Assembly (NCBI GenBank): GCA_037893245.1
Contig: JBAIAA010000783.1
Span: forward strand, 868,001 to 932,000
DNA: 64,000 nt
Direction: 5' to 3'
Source: Crossaster papposus
Taxonomy: Eukaryota; Echinodermata; Asteroidea; Velatida; Solasteridae
The notes under the pieces are model-generated. The model saw nothing but the letters and a program-made list of their open reading frames with translations, had not been told where the DNA came from and ran no database searches. A program made the translations under genes and the position numbers. Position 1 is the stretch's first letter. Every line of letters starts with the position of its first letter. Positions 56,821-64,000 of the stretch are shown here, one piece after another.

Positions 56821-57500
56821 GGGCTCGAATTACTACCCGCGGGCAAAAGCAAAGGGTGGGGCGCGTGGGAAAAAAGGAGATTGTGTTTGCTGGTGGTGTC
56901 TGACAATTGCTGTAGCTGACAAAAGCAAAGTCAGACATTGAATGGTTTAGTGTGGGAAACGCTCGTTGATCCACGGTTGTTGATTGGTCGAGGCAATGTG
57001 GCTATTAACTGTGAAGCTCTGCCATGACGATCTTGCGGTCATCGGACATCCCCAAGCAATGCCTGGGGATTTAAACAGAGTGAGGAAAGGAAGTGAAATT
57101 TCAAATGTTATTAAATAAACCTGGAATTTATTTCGCTAGTCTCGTAATTTAATGGTCGGGTGTATGTCGATTTTATTAGATATCAGAAAAACCAAGAATA
57201 AATCGCATTATTATTTACCCCTGAAATCGGTTGAAGAAATTTTTGGAGTTCATTCCAATAAGTCTTTAAGTACCCTTTCTCTTCTTCTTTTTTCTATAAA
57301 AACATGGACAATTACATAATTAATCTAAGGAATATTTTTGTTTAGGACTGTGGTTTCCTAAAGGAACAGGCTCGGGGTCTTAACATGTTTTTATTTGTAC
57401 ATCTTAATACCTTCTGTAAATCAGTACGGCAAGGTAGGAAGGTACTTACAGCCAATTAAATGATCTTCGGTTGGGTTAAGAGATAAATAAATTCGCTCGA

Positions 57501-58063
57501 TAAATACACCGACCAACGCATTTTAAATAAATTTTGTATCTGCCAGGCATGGGTTAGTGTAATTATATACAATGTATCTTTGTTGGAGATAGCGGGCCGG
57601 TACAACATTCTACGAGTACCACTTTGTGTTGAGAGAACATCCGCTCTGAAAGAAGAAAGTCAACACCCAATGACAATAAAGATTTGTTTAACTGGACTTC
57701 ATGATTGGATAACGATCTTGTCACTGGGAAGTAGTGAGCGGTGCTAAGGCTTTGATGTTGGTCTTTTCAAGAATTTTTTGTCGGGTCATCACTCAGTTAC
57801 TTGGGGAATCCTGCAGTTTACAGTCTAGTCTGCGACATTCAGTGTACATACACACAGGCGGTCGTTCGTACATGGAAACCAAACTGGAATTTCACGGGTC
57901 AGTGATCACCGCTCGTACGGTCGCTCGACACACGCGGGGATTTTCGAGCGGGTTCGAGCGAGTTAATTTAATGCTGAGGGTTTTCGAGACGGTAAGAGTG
58001 ATTTCGAGATCTCGTAAACACACTTAAACGCACGTACCTCCTCGTACTCGCTCGCAAATTAAT
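57501..58063. other. Right interior of the 4.3-kb element
   Basis: No gene. 57930-58040 is rich in TCGAG/CTCG words. CTCGTACTCGCTCGCAA here repeats 53823-53840, directly inside the left TIR, in the same orientation. Confidence 0.45.
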
Positions 58064-58088
58064 GGGTACTTCAATTTATTCACCACTG

Positions 58089-58830
58089 TATCGCCCAATA
58101 TTGACATAATTGCACAAGTAAGGTGTCTGTACCCATGTTTTGAGGGTCAAGGATCATTAGAAGACTTCCTTAAGTAACTTTGTGTGTCGGTGGCATGTAA
58201 ATGCCGAAATTCTAAAGTGCCAGCATTAACTAAAAAATGTTTTTGCTGTATCTCGGCCAATACTACATTAAGAGGCACTTTTAAAGGCAATTATTTCTAA
58301 AATTGTATGTATTTTTTATCACAGGTCCACTTTCAGATCCATCAGTCAATGTTATTGTCGCCGCTTATGTATTTGTCATGTAGTTTAAACTTGAGTGATA
58401 TTCCCTTATAGAACCCTATTTGCATAAAACCGCAGGTCAAACCCTCCACCTAAGCATGCTTGGTATGTTATTATGTAACACATTCAGTATCTTCACTTAT
58501 TACCGCGGCGTGCGGGAGCTTTTGAGTCAGTTACGTTCACGCTCCTGACCAACTCACTTCGTTTTGTCTGTAGTCGGCCATTTCTAAGTATTGTTTTGCG
58601 TAATAGCGATACGTTTAGTTTTTTTTTAGAGAGATAATTGTGTAATATTAATTTACTCCAAGTCTCAAAGAAACAAATTTGCCAAATGGCAACACACAAA
58701 TAAATTAACAAACAATTAATTGCAAACTGTGATTACAGACGGCGGTGATATTGGGCACATATATAGCGTTTATATGTGTATACATTGTAGTATTGTTCCG
58801 GTAGTATCGTAATAAACAGGTCAAAAGAAA
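58089..58830. repeat. Right part of the host monomers, then unassigned DNA
   Basis: 58089-58160 and 58247-58275 continue the monomers seen at 53645. From about 58300 to 58830 I see no further feature. Confidence 0.5.
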
Positions 58831-58831
58831 T

Positions 58832-59578
58832 AAGTCCCCCCTGGGAAATCTGCATTTTTCTGGAAGACAGTTAGTCTCCTTAACCTGTTACAAAAATGTA
58901 AAATGTAGTTTGAAATGTTACACATTTATTGTGCAATAAAGTTTTACCCAACTGTTAACCTTTGCCTTGAAATGCTGCCATTTATTAAATGTGATGACCA
59001 ATAAAAAATGACACTTTCTTGCATAGAGATGGAACAAATTGAGAAAATCATGTTTTTACATAATTTTTTAATATTCTTTCCTCACTTCAATTAATTTTCC
59101 TAAAGTGTACAAATGTAAACATGCATTTAATGTTTTCGTTTTTTGTTTTTAATTTCATTACTGAAACGAAAGGACAAAAAAAAAAGGTTTCCATTTCCCC
59201 AAAACCTTTATGCTTTAAAACAAATTGTTTTGCTTGGGTGACTCTAATTTACTGTACTTAGTAAATTTAGAAAATTAAAAACAAAAACAAAAACATTAAA
59301 TGCATGTTTACATTTGTACACTTAATTTGTACAATTAATTGAAGTGAGGAAAGAATATAAACAAATTCTGTAAAAACATAATTTTCTTCATTTGTTCAAT
59401 ACCTATGCAAGAAAGTGTCATTTTTATTGGTCATCACATTTAATAAATGGCAGCATCTCGAGACTTTATTGAACAATAAATGTGTAACATTTCAGACTAC
59501 ATTTTACATTTGTGTAACAGGTTAAGTAGCCTAACCGTCTTCCAGAAAAATGCACATTTCCCATTAGGCCTATTTCCA
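58832..59578. mobile_element. 747-bp foldback element with about 300-bp arms
   Basis: Left TGGGAAATCTGCATTTTTCT and right, reversed, TGGGAAATGTGCATTTTTCT begin two inverted arms. The arms align through AACCTGTTACA, TTACACATTTATTGT, ATGGCAGCA (reversed on the left), GCAAGAAAGTGTCATTTTT and ATGCATTTAATGTTTT. The loop is about 130 bp. No TSD was resolved. Confidence 0.7.
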
Positions 59579-59671
59579 GAATTGTGAGAGAAAATAATGC
59601 ATGTTGGGAGATATTTCTACAGTACATTAGACTGGAATTTGAATATCACTATAGGCCCCCAATACCACATG

Positions 59672-59927
59672 GTCTAGAAGACCCTTTTTATACATCTGAT
59701 TGATTTAAAAAAAAAAAAGGATTTTCAGATCAATTTCTTACCCACTCAATAAAGAATGTTCAGTTGACTTGCCTGTCAAACAGTTTATGAAACAAATATG
59801 TTGTTTATAAAACTTACCATCATTAACTGTTTGATCTACAAGTCAACATGGAATTGGGGTGGAAAATGGTGTAAAATTACTGTTTATTTTGGAAATCAAT
59901 CAGATGTATTAAAAGGGTCTTCTAGAC
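59672..59927. mobile_element. 256-bp foldback element
   Basis: GTCTAGAAGACCCTTTTTAT and its inverted partner at the right end frame a second inner pair (GTTGACTTG and CAAGTCAAC with AAACAGTTTA/TAACTGTTT). TSD unclear. Confidence 0.6.
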
Positions 59928-60026
59928 TACGAATCGACTAACCGGCATATTCCAGATAGAACCACGTTATGGAAACAAAACAAAAATAATAAATCTAGAA
60001 ATCTTTGGTCATTATGACGTCATTAA

Positions 60027-60259
60027 CCAGTTCGCGCCGGGATTATTTAAAATTCACTGAGCCAAGGGGCAGGATTATTTTTAACGAAACTCGATCCGAA
60101 GCGTGTTCAGGCCGAAAGTGCCGGGAAGCACACCCACGCATTTCCGGCCTTGCTCGCTGCTGACAGACATTTCCGAACTTGACTTGGCGTGTTTATGCGT
60201 CATCCATTTTGAATTTGGGGAAAACTTTGCGTTTATATACGCCATCCGGCGCGAACTGG
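60027..60259 (-). mobile_element. TTAA MITE (copy 3)
   Basis: 233 bp, CCAGTTCGCGCCGG to CCGGCGCGAACTGG, flanked by TTAA at 60023-60026 and 60260-60263. Same orientation as the 28649 copy. Confidence 0.85.
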
Positions 60260-60263
60260 TTAA

Positions 60264-60720
60264 CAAAAAGCTTGATCTTTTATATTTACTATTTGAATTA
60301 AAAATCTGGATTATATCTCTTGCAGTCGATTTTTTTGCAATTTTTAAAGGTCAAAGCTGTTTCCATTGTAACTTATGATCTAGTGATGTCATCGTTTTTG
60401 TCTTTCTCTCAACTTGTTTTTAGCATGAAGCTAATTACATCAGTTATACAGTGATTTCAGCAAACTTTAGACCTAATAATGAAAATAGAAAGTGGCACAT
60501 CATCGATTTGGGTAGCTTTAGTTAAATTGGGTATATCTATCGACTGAAAATCAGATAAAATTCAGATGAAATATAAATCATCTGAAAGTGTGTAGCTTTT
60601 TGAAAGCAATTGTCATAACTTTATGATTTAATACATATGCGTTCCATTTGCACAATTCTTTTTCGGACAGCCTGTACAACCCAACAACACTTTTGGACAT
60701 ACATGTAACATTGACCAGAG
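60264..60720. other. Unassigned DNA
   Basis: AT-rich; no exon or element end recognised. Confidence 0.4.
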
Positions 60721-60724
60721 TTGT

Positions 60725-60915
60725 AGTGGCTCGAGTCAATGACTCTACTCGACTCAGACTCAAGACACATTTTTTGTGACTCGACTTAACTCGAATCCCG
60801 ATGGGTAAATGACTCGACTCGACTTGAGTCACTGAGGCAAATGACTCGACTTGACTAGAGTCCCTCATCAGAATGACCTGACTCCCTCATCAGAATGACC
60901 TGACTCGAGCTAATA
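60725..60915 (+). repeat. GACTCGACT-rich degenerate minisatellite
   Basis: GACTCGACT, CTCGAGTCA and close variants repeat irregularly. AGAATGACCTGACTC is duplicated at the right end. Sequence style resembles 62200-64000. Confidence 0.65.
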
Positions 60916-61133
60916 AGACCGAAGTCCCAAACATATCAGCAACACTTTGCGAAAAATATTTGCAATGACTTACGCCAGTGCCGGTTTATGTTCGTGTCAC
61001 GTTTAGAGAATATAGAGTACATTGCATACATAATATACAGTGGCTTTCTGTTTTCCTTCCTCCACGATACAACAAACATACACAGTGTCATGGACTTCCA
61101 CCTTGTGTTTCTGTAACGTGTTTATTTATTGTG

Positions 61134-62200
61134 TATTCATAAATACCTGGGACAGTTTAGGCATTCCTATTGGTCGAGAGCCCGTCACGTGGCCGGTATT
61201 AAACGGACGATAAAGACATGGCTGGAAGTGTTTAAACCCAGTTGGCAACAAAGGTGGCCTCCGCACATGGACAACATTATTCCTATCTCAGCGTTGCGCG
61301 ACTGGTTGCGCGTCATTCCGTATTTGGAGTGACGTCACATTTTTGATAAATATTTATTTTAATCAAAGAAGCTAAATTGTTGCCCCGAAAGTGGGTGAGT
61401 TATAAAGCTCAGGAAAATTTGGGGTAAAAAGAATAATTATGTTTAAACCCTTTTTTAAATGAGTTGTAATTTAAATCCATACAAGATGGATTAATAAATA
61501 TAATCTTCTTGGCAAAGCCTGAAAAGTTGATGTAAAAATATCGTCTGCTTTCTCGGCGCTATTTTTGTTGTGATGTCATAATTTCTATAGTTATTTACTT
61601 TTGTGAAAGAAGATAAATAGTTTTTCCCCCCAAAAGGTGGGTTTCGGAGATCAGGAAATCTGGGATGAGAAAATAATTATATTTAAAACTATTTTTAAAT
61701 AAATTGTAATTTTAAACCATTGAAAAAAAAGAAATCAATGCAAACCTCTTGACCGAGCCTGAAAAGTTCATGTGAAAATAGAGTACAGCTCGACACTCTG
61801 GGAACGAGGTTGCCAATGCTGTGATTGCCATTTAGTCTGGTTCATAGTAAATACGCTTTATTGCATGTATTGTGTAGAGCGACAGAGGCGGAAACATGTC
61901 ATTTGACAGTGGCCCGTGAACATGGATAGGGGAAAACACACAGAATGGCGAAACACCGAAATTAACTTGCGACAATTTTCCGTGATTTTGGGGACTTTTT
62001 GGCAGAATTTTACAAAAAAGGTATTTATGAATGGGAATAAATGTGTGTTCGGTCGGTATTAATCACTCTTTTTAATACCGCTTGGAGTCTGGGTGCTGAT
62101 AATTACCCTCGCCTTCGGCTCAGGTAATTATCAGCACCCAGACTCCAAGCGGTATTAAACAGAGTGATTAAAACCTCTCGAACACACATTTATTCCCTTA
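61134..62200 (+). mobile_element. Outer composite repeat, copy 2 (uninterrupted tail)
   Basis: Matches 28204-28648 plus 31872-31983. It carries about 480 bp between the two halves of the left portion that copy 1 lacks. At 62072-62075 it has a single TTAA exactly where copy 1 holds the MITE, so it preserves the empty site. CTGTAACGTGTTTATTTATT occurs on both sides (61110 and 62251). Confidence 0.75.
62071..62159. repeat. 37-bp perfect hairpin
   Basis: The arm TTTAATACCGCTTGGAGTCT continuing to 62107 is matched without mismatch by 62123-62159, with a 15-nt loop (CTCGCCTTCGGCTCA). The TTAA lies inside the arm. Confidence 0.9.
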
Positions 62201-62316
62201 GTATTCCATAATTTGTGACTCGAATTATCTCGAGCTACTCGACTACACACTGTAACGTGTTTATTTATTGTGTAGTATGATAATTTGTGACTCGAATTAT
62301 CTCGAGCTAAATAAAT
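62200..62316 (+). repeat. Duplicated leader of the 18-bp satellite
   Basis: ATAATTTGTGACTCGAATTA and TCTCGAGCT occur twice, about 72 bp apart, before the satellite begins. Confidence 0.7.
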
Positions 62317-64000
62317 GACTCGACTGCGCACTGTGGCTGGACTGCGCACTGTGGCTGGACTGCGCACTGTGGCTGGACTGCGCACTGTGGCTGGACTGCG
62401 CACTGTGGCTGGACTGCGCACTGTGGCTCGACTGCGCACTGTGGCTCGACTGCGCACTGTGGCTCGACTGCGCACTGTGGCTCGACTGCGCACTGTGGCT
62501 CGACTGCGCACTGTGGCTCGACTGCGCACTGTGGCTCGACTGCGCACTGTGGCTCGACTGCGCACTGTGGCTCGACTGCGCACTGTGGCTCGACTGCGCA
62601 CTGTGGCTCGACTGCGCACTGTGGCTCGACTGCGCACTGTGGCTCGACTGGGCACTGTGGCTCGACTGGGCACTGTGGCTCGACTGGACACTGTGGCTCG
62701 ACTGGACACTGTGGCTCGACTGGACACTGTGGCTCGACTGGACACTGTGGCTCGACTGGACACTGTGGCTCGACTGGACACTGTGGCTCGACTGGACACT
62801 GTGGCTCGACTGCGCACTGTGGCTCGACTGCGCACTGTGGCTCGACTGCGCACTGTGGCTCGACTGCGCACTGTGGCTCGACTGCGCACTGTGGCTCGAC
62901 TGCGCACTGTGGCTCGACTGCGCACTGTGGCTCGACTGCGCACTGTGGCTCGACTGCGCACTGTGGCTCGACTGCGCACTGTGGCTCGACTGCGCACTGT
63001 GGCTCGACTGCGCACTGTGGCTCGACTGCGCACTGTGGCTCGACTGCGCACTGTGGCTCGACTGCGCACTGTGGCTCGACTGCGCACTGTGGCTCGACTG
63101 CGCACTGTGGCTCGACTGCGCACTGTGGCTCGACTGCGCACTGTGGCTCGACTGCGCACTGTGGCTCGACTGCGCACTGTGGCTCGACTGCGCACTGTGG
63201 CTCGACTGCGCACTGTGGCTCGACTGCGCACTGTGGCTCGACTGCGCACTGTGGCTCGACTGCGCACTGTGGCTCGACTGCGCACTGTGGCTCGACTGCG
63301 CACTGTGGCTCGACTGCGCACTGTGGCTCGACTGCGCACTGTGGCTCGACTGCGCACTGTGGCTCGACTGCGCACTGTGGCTCGACTGCGCACTGTGGCT
63401 CGACTGCGCACTGTGGCTCGACTGCGCACTGTGGCTCGACTGCGCACTGTGGCTCGACTGCGCACTGTGGCTCGACTGCGCACTGTGGCTCGACTGCGCA
63501 CTGTGGCTCGACTGCGCACTGTGGCTCGACTGCGCACTGTGGCTCGACTGCGCACTGTGGCTCGACTGCGCACTGTGGCTCGACTGCGCACTGTGGCTCG
63601 ACTGCGCACTGTGGCTCGACTGCGCACTGTGGCTCGACTGCGCACTGTGGCTCGACTGCGCACTGTGGCTCGACTGCGCACTGTGGCTCGACTGCGCACT
63701 GTGGCTCGACTGCGCACTGTGGCTCGACTGCGCACTGTGGCTCGACTGCGCACTGTGGCTCGACTGCGCACTGTGGCTCGACTGCGCACTGTGGCTCGAC
63801 TGCGCACTGTGGCTCGACTGCGCACTGTGGCTCGACTGCGCACTGTGGCTCGACTGCGCACTGTGGCTCGACTGCGCACTGTGGCTCGACTGCGCACTGT
63901 GGCTCGACTGCGCACTGTGGCTCGACTGCGCACTGTGGCTCGACTGCGCACTGTGGCTCGACTGCGCACTGTGGCTCGACTGCGCACTGTGGCTCGACTG
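62317..64000 (+). repeat. 18-bp satellite GCTCGACTGCGCACTGTG
   Basis: About 93 units, running off the window end. Variants are grouped: five units with GCTGGACTGCG at the left, then standard units, two with GGGCACTG, seven with GGACACTG (about 62684-62806), then only standard units. The 610-codon minus-strand frame is a by-product of an 18-bp period that lacks stops. Confidence 0.95.

Larger units (their letters stand above)
55141..57500 (+). repeat. Tandem duplication, about 0.94-1.02 kb units
   Basis: AATGTTATTAAATAAACCTC begins units at 55141, 56080 and 57104 (the third lacks TCTGA and ends near 57500). Units 1 and 2 are nearly identical. Unit 2 carries about 85 extra bases near 56933-57018 (TCAGACATTGAATGGTTTAG onward). 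Each full unit contains a CCAAT/TATA-like block. Confidence 0.85.
53789..58088. mobile_element. 4.3-kb Tc1/mariner-like non-autonomous element, TA TSD
   Basis: 25-bp TIRs (53789-53813, 58064-58088) start CAGTGRTGANTAAATTGAAG and differ at two positions. TA flanks both (53787-53788, 58089-58090). No transposase frame is visible. Inside are a CG-rich 30-bp minisatellite at the left, a TCGA-rich segment at the right (57930-58040), a hAT-like MITE and three 1-kb tandem duplicates. Its architecture parallels the 28869-31849 element. Confidence 0.65.

Noticed and set aside
62155-63987. 610-codon minus-strand frame of a repeated RSRATV hexapeptide
   Set aside because: It is the translation of an 18-bp satellite; the unit has no stop in this frame and there is no start context or splice support.

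Overview
The window looks like intergenic and intronic DNA from an animal, most likely a marine invertebrate. It is AT-rich, full of short TACATGTA words, has GT-AG exons with matched phases, a BEL/Pao retrotransposon remnant, and many small DNA transposons with clean target-site duplications (TSDs). No species marker gene is present, so I do not name a genus. Most open frames here are translations of repeats. The real protein-coding signal is a handful of short exons.

Layout. 1-15259: a composite array of about 175-bp and 147-bp monomers, packed with CRE (TGACGTCA) and E-box (CACGTG) palindromes. It is punctuated by 15 Helitron/Helentron-like 3' ends (subterminal CCGAAACAGCT, hairpin, CTAG), and its right edge falls exactly on such an end. 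15260-19790: sparse DNA with a TTAA MITE, a minus-strand internal exon (16164-16340), a possible minus-strand first exon (17594-17764) and a 314-bp MITE with an 8-bp TSD. 19791-32871: two plus-strand coiled-coil exons about 12.8 kb apart with compatible phases. The presumed intron holds a 2.7-kb TIR transposon with SGNH-hydrolase and BESS-like coding remains, a dead BEL/Pao element on the minus strand, and a three-deep nest of transposons (28204-31983). 32872-38330: a TA-flanked transposon with a foldback element inside it, a tRNA-derived SINE head, and CCTGTGGTA minisatellites. 38331-48060: mostly unassigned sequence with several 12-13 bp minisatellites. 48061-52600: a 140-bp tandem repeat, a TIR element with a coding fragment, and a well-supported minus-strand gene (Tudor-like N-terminus, then a C2H2-type finger) with three coding exons plus an upstream exon that ends in an ATG. 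52600-64000: more dispersed repeats, a 4.3-kb TA-flanked element containing 1-kb tandem duplications, two foldback elements, another TTAA MITE, a second copy of the composite repeat that serves as an empty site for the nest, and an 18-bp satellite that runs off the end of the window.

The strongest biological points are the Helitron/Helentron-like array carrying dense CRE/E-box palindromes, the nested insertions whose order can be read from empty sites in the same window, the TA-flanked elements that carry their own TCGA-rich minisatellites just inside their ends, and the phase-consistent Tudor-like/zinc-finger gene with one homopolymer frameshift. All calls are by eye. Family names rest on motifs, termini and TSDs, not on database searches.
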